A DNA stretch of 64,000 nt from an uncultured Roseibium sp. (GTDB lineage Bacteria > Pseudomonadota > Alphaproteobacteria > Rhizobiales > Stappiaceae), in contig NZ_CANMFD010000003.1 of assembly GCF_947496995.1 (NCBI RefSeq), positions 636,960-700,959 of the forward strand, written 5' to 3'. A program made the position numbers and the translations under genes. Shown here one piece after another: positions 42,465-50,939 of the stretch (its first letter is position 1; every line of letters starts with the position of its first letter). The notes under the pieces are model-generated. The model was not told where the DNA came from and searched no databases. It saw only the letters and a program-made list of their open reading frames with translations.

Positions 42465-43127
42465 TCAGACCCCTTCGCCTTCGGCCTCTTTTTCCAGATC
42501 CACGACCGCCTTGGCGGCGTTCTCAAGACCAGGATTGACCTCCAGCGCTTTCCTGAAGGTGTCCAGCGCGGCGTCCTCGAAACCCAGACGGCGCTGGATG
42601 ATCGCCAGACCCGACAGCGCGCCCCAATGACGGGGCTCCAGCGCAAGCGTGCGCTCGATATCGACGAGGGACTTGCCGAAATCCTCGCGCATGTAATGCA
42701 CGGTCGCACGCCGGTTCCAGCCCTCCGCGTAGGAGGGTTTCAATGTGACGACCACATCGAGGAAATCGAGCGCAAGGGCGGGATCTTCCGACTGGATGGC
42801 CCTGCCGGCACGTGACATCAGCACATCGACCGTATCGCTGCCTGAAGCCATCCAGATCCTCTGGATGCTCCGCGCGATGCGCTCCGCCGACTTCGGGGAC
42901 TTCGCCTCGGCCAGATCGGAATAGAGCTGTTCCAGACGGGACTTTTCCGCGTCCGGATCCGCTTCCTCGACGACAACCTTGCCTCCCTCTTCGGGAAGCT
43001 CCTCGGGCAACGGGCTGAAATCCTCCGCAGACGGAGGCTCGACTTCCGGCCCCAGGTCGGGAACGGTCTGCGCGCCCGCAAGGGGCACGCTCATCATATA
43101 AAGGAGGGCAAATACAAAAATCCGCAT
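42465..43127 (-). CDS. exported tetratricopeptide repeat protein
   Basis: The 220-residue protein has a Sec signal peptide (FVFALLYMMSVPLAGAQ), an acidic Pro/Glu-rich stretch (residues 22-60), and about three TPR units (ALALDFLDVVVTLKPSYAEG, KSLVDIERTLALEPRHWGAL, DAALDTFRKALEVNPGLENA). Such proteins usually serve as periplasmic scaffolds. The partner is unknown. Confidence 0.85.
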   Translation of the reverse strand: MRIFVFALLYMMSVPLAGAQTVPDLGPEVEPPSAEDFSPLPEELPEEGGKVVVEEADPDAEKSRLEQLYSDLAEAKSPKSAERIARSIQRIWMASGSDTVDVLMSRAGRAIQSEDPALALDFLDVVVTLKPSYAEGWNRRATVHYMREDFGKSLVDIERTLALEPRHWGALSGLAIIQRRLGFEDAALDTFRKALEVNPGLENAAKAVVDLEKEAEGEGV

Positions 43128-43289
43128 TCGACGATTATGGATCGTTGAATGCGGCGGTCAATCCGGGAATTTGACACATCTTCGTGCGCAGTGGCTGCCG
43201 GGGCTGTCACAGTGACGGGATCGGCGCCTTAAGTGCTTCACCCGCCAACATGTTTCAGAAGCCCGCAACGCTATGCGTGGCAGCAGGGC

Positions 43290-43415
43290 TCAGCCCTGGC
43301 GTGCCTTGAAGCGCGGGTTTTTCTTGTTGATGATGTACACGCGGCCTTTGCGGCGTACCATACGGTTGTCCCGGTGGCGCGTCATCAGTGCTTTGAGCGA
43401 GTTCTTGATCTTCAT
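43290..43415 (-). CDS. rpmJ: 50S ribosomal protein L36
   Basis: The 41-residue basic protein reads [18 protein letters not shown] and continues [20 protein letters not shown], the long, zinc-free L36 form typical of alphaproteobacteria (the zinc-binding cysteines are missing). GGGGGACAGTGAC precedes the ATG. It lies 148 bp from the tRNA-Val gene on the same strand. Confidence 0.96.
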   Translation of the reverse strand: MKIKNSLKALMTRHRDNRMVRRKGRVYIINKKNPRFKARQG

Positions 43416-43563
43416 GTCACTGTCCCCCGAGAGGGTCCTGCTTCTTTAAACCAAATGAGCGCCAGAGGCGCCCGGGTGTTTCCGGCTGTTCACGAAGCAG
43501 CAGCAGAATTTGCGCCGGCTTCAGAACAACCCGCGCTTCATGAAACCTCAATCAGCGCTATAA

Positions 43564-43638
43564 TGGTGGGCGTGACAGGGATTGAACCTGTGACCCCTTC
43601 GATGTCAACGAAGTGCTCTCCCGCTGAGCTACACGCCC
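43564..43638 (-). tRNA. tRNA-Val (anticodon GAC)
   Basis: On the minus strand the sequence folds as a complete cloverleaf: acceptor GGGCGTG with CACGCCC, D-arm GCTCAGCGGGAGAGC, anticodon arm CTTCG-TTGACAT-CGAAG with GAC at 43604-43606, T-arm with GGTTCAATCC, and an encoded 3' ACCA. Confidence 0.98.
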
Positions 43639-43773
43639 GAATTTATCGGTCCGCCGGCGCCCCAACGCCGTGGTGGAGTGCGATATAACGGGGAACGCCA
43701 ATCTGTGCAACCCCTCTTTTCACCGATCAGGCAAAATTTCCAGGGCCTTTTGGCGTCTTTCCCGGAGGCCGTC

Positions 43774-44133
43774 TCAAGCGGCCAGCATACGCTCCACTTC
43801 CTGCACAAGGTCCTTCAAATGAAAGGGTTTTGACAAAACCTTCGCATCCTTGGGAGCATCCGATTCCGGGTTGAGCGCCACGGCTGCGAACCCGGTGATG
43901 AACATCACCTTGAGATCGGGATCGAGCTCGGTTGCCCGACGCGCCAGTTCTATCCCATCCATCTCCGGCATGACGATGTCGGTCAGGAGAAGGGAGAACG
44001 GTTCTTCACGCAGGCGTTCATAGGCGCTTTTGCCGTTATCGAACGAAACGACATCATAACCGGCATTTTCCAGCGCCTTCGCCAGAAAGCGGCGCATGTC
44101 ATTATCATCTTCGGCAAGCAGGATACGTGGCAT
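43774..44133 (-). CDS. cpdR: CpdR-like single-domain response regulator
   Basis: The 119-residue protein is a stand-alone receiver domain with the acidic pocket ILLAEDDNDMRR, phospho-acceptor D52 in LLLTDIVMPEMDG, threonine/phenylalanine in FITGFAAVAL and the lysine in VLSKPFHLKDL. The sequence matches CpdR, which in its unphosphorylated form primes ClpXP to degrade CtrA and other substrates. The ATG at 44133 is set by the family start MPRILLAEDD; AAGGAG is rather far (about 14 nt). Together with rcdA in this window it supports a Caulobacter-type CtrA proteolysis pathway. Confidence 0.93.
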   Translation of the reverse strand: MPRILLAEDDNDMRRFLAKALENAGYDVVSFDNGKSAYERLREEPFSLLLTDIVMPEMDGIELARRATELDPDLKVMFITGFAAVALNPESDAPKDAKVLSKPFHLKDLVQEVERMLAA

Positions 44134-44557
44134 CGTAATCGACCAATCTCCTTGGTATGCGTTGGCTGTGCGATTTCCTAGCTGCCGGTTATAGCTCGAA
44201 TTCCAGAGAATGATAGCGAGAATCGGTTCCCGCAGGCCGCTGTGTGGATAGAACTGCCGCACTGGTTTACACAGTTTTATCGCAGACCCGCCCAGGGCAG
44301 AGAGGGTGGAGCGGATGGCAACGCAGACCGGCTGGGTGGCAATGAACTGCATGCAGCGCCGCTACCGGGATCACCTGTACCCGATCCCGGCGTGACGCTG
44401 CGTATTTCCGCCGGACTTCCCAGCGTTCAACTGGTGTCACACCGGATGACCCATCACCTTGAAAGCGTTCATAAGTGCGCTGATTGATCTCGCCGGGAAG
44501 CTTTTAGATTCGCCATAATTTTCAGAACATCTTGCGAAACAAGGAAAGAATGTCGCG
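44134..44557. other. divergent intergenic region between cpdR and amidohydrolase copy 2
   Basis: Only weak frames without recognisable features are found in these 424 bp. The two promoters are expected here. No clear dyad or repeat was seen. Confidence 0.5.
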
Positions 44558-45562
44558 ATGACGCAGGCTTTTGCGGCTGTGAGAGTGGACTGCCGACCAA
44601 TTCCTTGGCACGATGGCGAAAGACCAGACGGGACACATCATTTGACGGACAACACTCTGCCTGCTTTTCAAATGCCCTTTGAAGCTGATTTCAACGGCCT
44701 GCCCGCGTTTGAAGTCCTGTCTCCCGCCGATCAGCGGATCCCTTATATCTTCAATTCCCCCCATTCAGGCCGCCAGTATTCCAAAAACTTTCTGGCATCC
44801 TCGCGTCTGGACGAAAATTCCATCAGACGTTCGGAAGATGCCTATGTGGACGATCTGTTCGCGCATGTGGTGCCACTGGGGGCGCCGCTCCTGCGGGCGC
44901 ATTTTCCACGAGCCTATCTGGATGTGAACCGGGAGCCCTACGAACTCGATCCGAAGATGTTCGACGGTCGGCTTCCGGTCTATGCCAACAGCCGCTCCAT
45001 CCGGGTGGCGGGGGGACTGGGCACGGTCGCGCGGATTGTCAGCGAAAATCATGAGATCTACCGGCACAAGTTGCCGGTGGAAGAAGCGCTGAGCCGGATC
45101 GAGCATATCTACAAGCCCTATCACTCGACCCTGCGGCGCCTGCTGGCCCAGACCCATGTGACCTTCGGCTATTCGGTCCTGATCGATTGCCACTCCATGC
45201 CGTCAAGCGTGAAGTGCCAGACAACCGACGCGCGCCCCGACTTCATTCTCGGCGATCGCTACGGCACAAGCTGCAGCAGCGACCTGACGGAGTTTGCCTG
45301 TTCCGTCCTCAGAAACATGGGCTACAGCGTTTCGCGCAACAAGCCTTATGCGGGCGGCTTCATCACCGAGCACTACGGCAGGCCCGCAAGCGGCCTGCAT
45401 GCCCTGCAGATCGAGATCAATCGCGGTCTCTACATGGACGAGGCGTCCCACCAGCCTTCCGCCGGATTTGCCGACCTGTTTCATAACCTGCGCAACTTCG
45501 CCCGCGAGCTCACCGCCATGCCCGACGCGGCCCTGCCCGCCGACTCCATCGCAGCAGAATAA
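44558..45562 (+). CDS. N-formylglutamate amidohydrolase family protein (copy 2)
   Basis: The 334-residue protein is a second member of the family, longer at both ends than copy 1. It shows YIFNSPHSGRQYSKNF, ISRRSEDAYVDD-like SIRRSEDAYVDDLF, RAYLDVNREPYELDP, and the metal-binding VLIDCHSMPSS. This branch, with DCHSMP, is the more typical N-formylglutamate amidohydrolase. The ATG at 44558 has AGGAAAG upstream, but ATG 44672 would also leave the conserved domain intact. It lies 268 bp upstream of hisN. Confidence 0.88.
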   Translation: MTQAFAAVRVDCRPIPWHDGERPDGTHHLTDNTLPAFQMPFEADFNGLPAFEVLSPADQRIPYIFNSPHSGRQYSKNFLASSRLDENSIRRSEDAYVDDLFAHVVPLGAPLLRAHFPRAYLDVNREPYELDPKMFDGRLPVYANSRSIRVAGGLGTVARIVSENHEIYRHKLPVEEALSRIEHIYKPYHSTLRRLLAQTHVTFGYSVLIDCHSMPSSVKCQTTDARPDFILGDRYGTSCSSDLTEFACSVLRNMGYSVSRNKPYAGGFITEHYGRPASGLHALQIEINRGLYMDEASHQPSAGFADLFHNLRNFARELTAMPDAALPADSIAAE

Positions 45563-45568
45563 AAAAAA

Positions 45569-45593
45569 GGCCGCACTCAATTGAGGCGGCCTG
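45569..45593. terminator. hairpin after amidohydrolase copy 2
   Basis: AGGCCGC pairs with GCGGCCT around the inner palindrome CTCAATTGAG. A run of A lies on the left but no T-run on the right, so it looks more like a minus-strand terminator; for the plus-strand gene it would be a weak stop. Confidence 0.5.
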
Positions 45594-45829
45594 AAGTCTA
45601 GGGAGGAAACGCCCAAGGAGGGCGGCGCAATACAACGTATCGCACTGCAATAAAATCGCACCGCAGTGCACAAAGGTCAACCCTGCATGGGTTCGCATTT
45701 TGACCAAACATTGTGCAAACAAGCCGGTTTTAGCGGTTCATTTTTCGGCAAAGACGGTTATACAAGCGGCAAGCTGGATTTTTTTCGATAATCGAAGAAA
45801 TTCAGAATCCTGATAGGCGGAAGGTATCG

Positions 45830-46633
45830 ATGACCCAGGGCCAGTTAGACAGTTCCAATGAATTTTCCCCGTTTCTGGACCAGCTTGCGGATGCCGCGAG
45901 CGCTGCGATCATGCCGCACTTTCGGCAAGGGTTCGCCGTCGACAACAAGAGGGAAGGCGGCTTCGATCCGGTCACGATTGCCGACAGGAACGGCGAAACG
46001 GCGATGCGGACGCTCATCAACCGCGCCTATCCGGCTCACGGCATTCTCGGTGAGGAGCATGGTCCGGAGAACCTGGACGCGGAAAACGTCTGGGTACTCG
46101 ATCCAATCGATGGAACTCGCGCCTTCATCACCGGATTGCCGACCTGGGGAACGCTGATCGGCCTGCGCACCAACGGCAAGCCCAGCCTCGGCATGATGGT
46201 TCAGCCCTATGTCGGCGAACGCTTCGGCGGCGATTGCCACACCGCCTGGTACAAAGGCTCGCTCGGATCCAGGAAACTCGAGTGCCGTCCCTGCGACCAG
46301 CTCAAGGACGCGACGATCTTCACCACGACCCCTGCCCTCTTCACCGACACGGAACGGGCGGCCTACGACCGGGTAGAGGACGCTGTCCAGCTCGCTCGCT
46401 ATGGCACGGATTGCTATGCCTATTGCATGGTCGCGGCCGGACATGGCGATGCTGTCATCGAATCCGGCCTTCAAGCCTATGACATCGTCGCGCTCGTCCC
46501 GATTATCGAAGGTGCAGGCGGCGTGGTGACGACCTGGACAGGTGGTTCACCATCAGACGGCGGGCAGATCGTCGCCTCCGGCGATCCGCGTCTTCATGAG
46601 ATCCTGCTGAGGGATCTCGCCAGGACCGACTGA
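45830..46633 (+). CDS. hisN: histidinol-phosphatase, inositol-monophosphatase fold
   Basis: The 267-residue protein belongs to the lithium-sensitive IMPase superfamily. Metal ligands are in GILGEEHG and VWVLDPIDGTRAFITG, with the C-terminal AYDIVALVPIIEGAGG. The pattern (FDPVTIADRNGE, PIDGTRAFITGLPTWG) fits the HisN-type histidinol-phosphatase, which removes the phosphate from L-histidinol phosphate in histidine synthesis. GGAAGG precedes the ATG. Inositol monophosphatase activity is an alternative. Confidence 0.88.
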   Translation: MTQGQLDSSNEFSPFLDQLADAASAAIMPHFRQGFAVDNKREGGFDPVTIADRNGETAMRTLINRAYPAHGILGEEHGPENLDAENVWVLDPIDGTRAFITGLPTWGTLIGLRTNGKPSLGMMVQPYVGERFGGDCHTAWYKGSLGSRKLECRPCDQLKDATIFTTTPALFTDTERAAYDRVEDAVQLARYGTDCYAYCMVAAGHGDAVIESGLQAYDIVALVPIIEGAGGVVTTWTGGSPSDGGQIVASGDPRLHEILLRDLARTD

Positions 46634-46656
46634 ACCCGGAGCGCATACCCCTCAGG

Positions 46657-47730
46657 TCAAAGATGGGCGCGTTGCATTTCCTGCTCTGCTTCCAGACCGG
46701 GCACAAAGGCGTCGAACGCCGCCCAGAACTGATCCCGAAACACATCGCGTTCCATCATCAACTCGTGTTCGGCACCCGGAATTTCCAGATATGCCGCCGC
46801 CTTGGTCCGCGAGACAAAATCCTCGGTCGCGGGCGTTGAGACGATCCTGTCGTTGCCCGACGCCAGAACGAGGCACGGGAGCTTCATGTTCGGGCCGGCG
46901 TCTCTTTTCCGGAGCGCCAGCATGGTGCGCGCCGCGGCATTCAGCCAGCCGAAGGTCGGCGCGCCGATACCCAACTCGGGCGCGGTTTCAAGCACCTTGT
47001 TGAAACGGTCGAACCGGGTCTTGTCCGAGGTCTGCCGGTTCGTCTCGAACGGCACGCGGATTTCACCGTTGCCACCGGGAAGGAACAACCGCCCCAGTCC
47101 GATAGCCGAGCAAAGCCGCGCGAGAGGAAATCCGACCCGTTCACTGAAGGCCGCCCCCTTGCGCACCCTCGTCTGATGCGCCGGACGCCCGAGCGAGCCG
47201 AGACTGAGGATTTTCAACGCAGAGCGGGAAAATCCGCCCAGATTTGGAGGCAAGGTACCGGAAGGAAGGCCGAGCAGCGGCGAGGTCAGCACCGCACGGT
47301 CAAGCATTGTCCGCAGTCGCTCCGAATCGGACAGCAGCACCAGGGCGCCGGTGGAATGCGCCAGCGCAAAATGAGGCCCCGGATAGTTGGCCAGGGAAAT
47401 ATTCTTGAGCACGGTGCGCAAATCGAGCCGGAACTTGCCGAAATTCGAAACATGACCGCGTTTCGGGTTGCCGGTCAGCCGCTGTGAGCCACCCTGCCCG
47501 CGCCAGTCGAAAGTCACGACCGCGAAGCCGCGTTCGCGCAGATCGGAAATGATCTCGAAATATTTCTCGATATATTCCGCACGCCCCTGCAGCAGGGTCA
47601 CTGTTCCGATCCGTGGCCGCCCGACCGCCGGCCAATGCGCATAGCGGATCCGGACACTGTCGGAGGTCTCGATATATCCGGTTCTGGCGCCCTCCGGCAC
47701 AGGATTGTCTGGAAGATCTATCAGCTTCAT
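46657..47730 (-). CDS. alpha/beta hydrolase, lysophospholipase-like (PldB family)
   Basis: The 357-residue protein has the serine hydrolase fold: LLQGRAEYIEKYFEII near the oxyanion region, FDWRGQGGS, nucleophile serine in LAHSTGALV (A-H-S-T-G, a variant of GxSxG with Ala first), aspartate in SGNDRIVS and histidine in GAEHELM. It resembles L2-type lysophospholipases/monoacylglycerol lipases. No signal peptide is seen. ATG at 47730 is taken; a GTG at 47745 is an alternative. It converges with hisN (23 bp). Confidence 0.87.
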   Translation of the reverse strand: MKLIDLPDNPVPEGARTGYIETSDSVRIRYAHWPAVGRPRIGTVTLLQGRAEYIEKYFEIISDLRERGFAVVTFDWRGQGGSQRLTGNPKRGHVSNFGKFRLDLRTVLKNISLANYPGPHFALAHSTGALVLLSDSERLRTMLDRAVLTSPLLGLPSGTLPPNLGGFSRSALKILSLGSLGRPAHQTRVRKGAAFSERVGFPLARLCSAIGLGRLFLPGGNGEIRVPFETNRQTSDKTRFDRFNKVLETAPELGIGAPTFGWLNAAARTMLALRKRDAGPNMKLPCLVLASGNDRIVSTPATEDFVSRTKAAAYLEIPGAEHELMMERDVFRDQFWAAFDAFVPGLEAEQEMQRAHL

Positions 47731-47857
47731 GGCGGTCCGCTTCACTCAAGAGACGCCTTTTGATACCCGGCTTCGTCCGGGCTCACAACAAACTTCGGGC
47801 CGGCACTGAACACGCGCCGGCCCAGAAAGAAGTTGGCGGGAAATCGTGGTGACCGCG

Positions 47858-48271
47858 TTACCAGCGGTGGCCGCGGCCCATCGGGTGGCTGCGGACGATG
47901 TGCGCATTGCGGGAATCGACAACCAGCCGAACCGGCATGCCCCGCCAGCCGTTTGCGGTCACGATGTACATCGGGCCGCGCCGGTTGACGATCTGGATGC
48001 GGTGGAAGCCCCGGTGACGCAGGCTACGGCGGATCTGGCGCGGACCCATGGACTGCTGGTTCCAGCCATGCCCGCCCTGCCAGCCGCGTCCACCCTTGCG
48101 CCCATGCCCGCCCCTGCGGTGATCGACCTGCACGACAAGTTCGGACTGCGCCGTCTGGCCTTTCAGTCCGGCGGCCTGGGGAGCGGCGACGGCTGAGGAA
48201 ATGAACCCGGCGGACACCAGAAAAATGGCGCCGGCGATCGGGGCGGAAAGTTTTGAAACATTGGCAAACAT
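47858..48271 (-). CDS. basic secreted protein, Gly/His/Arg-rich with PepSY-like end
   Basis: The 137-residue protein has a signal peptide (IAGAIFLVSAGFISSAVAAP). The mature part is very basic, with a low-complexity centre (HRRGGHGRKGGRGWQGGHGW) followed by IRRSLRHRGFHRIQIVNRRG and YIVTANGWRGMPVRLVVDS, a pattern seen in small PepSY-like periplasmic proteins of this group. AGGAG lies 9 nt before the ATG at 48271. The function is not known; histidine and arginine content suggests binding of metal or polyanions. Confidence 0.72.
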   Translation of the reverse strand: MFANVSKLSAPIAGAIFLVSAGFISSAVAAPQAAGLKGQTAQSELVVQVDHRRGGHGRKGGRGWQGGHGWNQQSMGPRQIRRSLRHRGFHRIQIVNRRGPMYIVTANGWRGMPVRLVVDSRNAHIVRSHPMGRGHRW

Positions 48272-48400
48272 CGTTGATCTCCTGTCTTTGCCGCCAGCCC
48301 GTCGCTGACGTTGACCGGAAGATGCACCGCGCCGGTTGAACCGAACCGGAAGGCTTCGTTCAGCTGGCATTCATCTTCAGCCGACGGTGTTGCGCTCCCC

Positions 48401-48430
48401 CTTGAAATGAAAAAACCCAGTTACCACCTT
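48401..48430 (+). promoter_or_regulatory. RpoH (sigma-32) promoter candidate for the hsp20 gene
   Basis: CTTGAAA at 48401-48407 matches the heat-shock -35 box exactly. A C-rich segment, CACCTTTC, follows at the right distance (about 17 nt). It lies about 110 bp before the hsp20 start codon. Confidence 0.5.
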
Positions 48431-48434
48431 TCGT

Positions 48435-48542
48435 ATGCAGGCGCCGACAAGGGTCTGCAGCGCGCTCCAGTCCCGCCATTCCGGGGGACGGCAGGAACGC
48501 AAAACCCAGTGAAGTATCAGTTGCTCAAGAGAGGACAGACAC
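48435..48542 (+). promoter_or_regulatory. ROSE-like RNA thermometer in the hsp20 leader
   Basis: The last hairpin before the hsp20 ATG pairs TGCTC (48522-48526) with GAGGA (48531-48535) over the loop AAGA, burying the ribosome binding site and opposing a G to a G. TTGCT opposite AGGA is the diagnostic ROSE feature. Further self-complementary segments lie upstream (48440-48510), as in multi-hairpin ROSE leaders of rhizobial small heat-shock genes. Confidence 0.6.
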
Positions 48543-48989
48543 ATGCGTCACTTAGACTTTTCTCCCCTTTACCGGTCCACCGTCGGGTTCGATCGGCTTT
48601 TCTCCATGCTGGATAGCGCTGGCAGCGAAGCGCCAAGCTATCCGCCTTACAACATCGAACGGACCGGCGAAAACACCTACCGCATCACCATGGCGGTTGC
48701 CGGTTTCACCGATGAAGAGCTTTCCGTGGAAGCCAGGGAACATGTTCTCACCATCAAGGGTGAGAAGGTGGAAGAGGAATCCGAACAGGAAATTCTCTAT
48801 CGCGGAATAGCGTCGCGCACTTTCGAGCGCCGCTTCCAGATCGCCGAACACGTCCGCGTGGAAGGTGCAAGCCTGGAAAACGGACTGCTTCATGTCGATC
48901 TCATCCGGGAAATCCCGGAAGCCATGAAACCGCGCAAGATCGAAATCAGCTCCGGCGCGGCCAAGCAGATCGAAACCACCGCTCACTAA
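48543..48989 (+). CDS. small heat-shock protein, Hsp20 family (IbpA-like)
   Basis: The 148-residue protein is an alpha-crystallin-type chaperone of the IbpA class: HLDFSPLYRSTVGFDRLFSML at the N-terminus (in part LDFSPLYRSTVGFDRLFS), YPPYNIERTGENTYRITMAVAG, and the end of the core at ASLENGLLHVDLIREIPE. The IxI-like C-terminal motif IEI is present. It binds unfolding proteins as large oligomers. GAGAGGAC precedes the ATG and lies inside the ROSE-like hairpin, so translation is likely switched on by heat. Confidence 0.94.
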   Translation: MRHLDFSPLYRSTVGFDRLFSMLDSAGSEAPSYPPYNIERTGENTYRITMAVAGFTDEELSVEAREHVLTIKGEKVEEESEQEILYRGIASRTFERRFQIAEHVRVEGASLENGLLHVDLIREIPEAMKPRKIEISSGAAKQIETTAH

Positions 48990-49080
48990 GGCCGAGGCCT
49001 TCAAGTGAAGCGTGCCGAGACGCGGGGTGCCCGGGAAACCGGGCGCCCTTCTGGCATAGGTCTGTGCGCATTGCCTGTTT

Positions 49081-50139
49081 TCAGGCCGCTTCCGACAGCA
49101 CCTTCAGGAACGCCGTCACATCCTCTTCCGTGGTCGCGAAACTGGTGACCATGCGCAGGCAGACCTCATCTCCCGCCGGAGCGATATTCGAGGAGAGCCC
49201 CTTCGCGGGCCACTCGTAGAGCTTGGCACCGGCTGCCTCCAGCGCCTCGAACTGACGGCGCTTCAAGATCGGAAACACCTCGTTGGCTTCCACCGCCCAT
49301 GCGGTTCGCCCGCCCTGGTTCCGGACACCATCCGCCAGTCTGGCCGCCATTTCATTGGCGTGACCTGCCGCTGCAAGCCATGTGTCGTCTTCGAAATAAC
49401 CGTCAAGTTGCGCAGCGACAAAGCGGCTCTTGGAAAACAGATGTCCGCCGCGCTTGCGCAGATATTCAAATTCCCTTGCGGCCTCCGGATCGAAAAAGAC
49501 GACGGCCTCGGCACACCAGCAGCCGTTCTTGGTCGCCCCGAAGGACAACACATCGACACCGGCCTTCCAGGTCATGTCCGCCGGCGTGCAGCCGAGTGTT
49601 ACCAGGGCGTTGGCAAAACGCGCACCATCCATATGCAAGGGCACGGCCCGTGACCGGGCAGTCTCCTTGATGGCGGCAATCTCCTCCAGGGTGTAGATCG
49701 TGCCGCTTTCCGTGGCCTGGCTGATCGAGACCGTCGCAACCTGGCCATGATGCACCACCCCGTCCGGATAAGCTGCCATCGCCTCGCCAAGACCTTGAGG
49801 CGTGATCTTTCCATCCGCACCCGCAATGCCGGCCAGCTTGCCGCCGCCGGTCATGAATTCCGGACAGTTGCACTCATCGACCTGGATATGAGCATCACTG
49901 TGACTGAAGATGACGCCGCCGGGTCGGGCATAGGCGGCCAGCGCAAGCGAATTCGCGGCAGAGCCCGTCGCCACGAAGAAGACGGCCACTTCTCGTTCGA
50001 AGATTTCATTGAATTTTTCGGAGATACGGTCCGTCAGCGGGTCCGTGCCATAAGCCGGTGCGAACCCGGAATTATGGCGGGTCAGCGCCGACATCACCGC
50101 CGGAGCCGCACCCGCCCAATTGTCGCTTGCGAAATTCAT
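49081..50139 (-). CDS. ltaE: low-specificity L-threonine aldolase (beta-eliminating lyase family)
   Basis: The 352-residue PLP enzyme has NFASDNWAGAAPAVM at the start, VFFVATGSAANSLAL for cofactor phosphate, LHMDGARFANAL with the PLP aspartate, and the lysine in LSFGATKNGCWCAEA. It cleaves L-threonine or L-allo-threonine to glycine and acetaldehyde. The position of the lysine and total length fit. The ribosome binding site is not strong. It is transcribed in the same direction as the bufferin operon, whose last gene ends 178 bp downstream... on the opposite side (50318), so it is probably a separate unit. Confidence 0.9.
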   Translation of the reverse strand: MNFASDNWAGAAPAVMSALTRHNSGFAPAYGTDPLTDRISEKFNEIFEREVAVFFVATGSAANSLALAAYARPGGVIFSHSDAHIQVDECNCPEFMTGGGKLAGIAGADGKITPQGLGEAMAAYPDGVVHHGQVATVSISQATESGTIYTLEEIAAIKETARSRAVPLHMDGARFANALVTLGCTPADMTWKAGVDVLSFGATKNGCWCAEAVVFFDPEAAREFEYLRKRGGHLFSKSRFVAAQLDGYFEDDTWLAAAGHANEMAARLADGVRNQGGRTAWAVEANEVFPILKRRQFEALEAAGAKLYEWPAKGLSSNIAPAGDEVCLRMVTSFATTEEDVTAFLKVLSEAA

Positions 50140-50317
50140 GGCCCGGTTTAAGCATCAGTTCGCACAGGCGGCAACCGATTTCCGGTTTGCGGGATTTCCG
50201 GCAGCACGGTTCGTTATCGCAACGTCCAACGACCCGCACTTTTGCGCCAGGGCGCTGGCCGGCCCTGTGGAAGCGGAGCACTCCGCGACCACAGGAACCA
50301 GGGGAATGCGCCCGGGC

Positions 50318-50902
50318 CTAGTAGTACATTTCCCGGCGGCGGTAGTAGCGTCCAAGCAGCCAGTCCAGCGAAACCACGCCGGGGCCCTTGAGCGTCGGAA
50401 CCAGCAGCAGGAAGATCCACAGCAGCCTGTCGTCCGAAATGATCGCATAGGGTTCGCCGTCGAAGAGCGCGCCGATTGTCTTGGCATCCGCCCCGTGACC
50501 GTAGACGTCCACATAGGTCATGACACCGATGAAGACGATCATGCCGAGGCTGGCGAACCGCGTGAACAGGCCGACCACCACCATCGCCGGCAGGATGAAC
50601 TCGCCCCAGGTCCCCAGAAGGACCATCAGACCGTAGGGGAAAAAGGCGATCTGGCTGGTGTCGTAGCTGACCTGCTCCATCATCTTCGGCAGCATCTGCG
50701 CATAGGCGCCCGCCGTTGGCGTGAAGATGTTCATGACATTTCCGCCGATCTTCGTCAGCGCGGAATTCCAGAAGAACTGCAACAGGATCGCCGCAAAGAC
50801 AAACCGGGCGGTCAGCCCCAGAAACCAGCCATTGGTCAGGCGTTCCAGCGCTCCGAACACCAGCGTGTACAGTCTTACGAAGAAACCGATCAGCGCACCC
50901 AT
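50318..50902 (-). CDS. DoxX family membrane protein of the bufferin operon (BufD-like)
   Basis: The 194-residue protein has about four hydrophobic segments and DoxX features (FVFAAILLQFFWNSALTKIGG, GEFILPAMVVVGLFTRFASLG, each shown in part: LLQFFWNSALTKIGG and LPAMVVVGLFTRFASLG). It is the last gene of the operon and follows BufC with a 37-bp gap. AGGGGGATTTC precedes the ATG. In Caulobacter the equivalent (gigD) accompanies the copper/gold-responsive bufferin genes. A redox or quinone-linked role in the membrane is plausible. Confidence 0.87.
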   Translation of the reverse strand: MGALIGFFVRLYTLVFGALERLTNGWFLGLTARFVFAAILLQFFWNSALTKIGGNVMNIFTPTAGAYAQMLPKMMEQVSYDTSQIAFFPYGLMVLLGTWGEFILPAMVVVGLFTRFASLGMIVFIGVMTYVDVYGHGADAKTIGALFDGEPYAIISDDRLLWIFLLLVPTLKGPGVVSLDWLLGRYYRRREMYY

Positions 50903-50939
50903 GAAATCCCCCTTTTTGAAGCGCCCGGACCAGCCGGGC

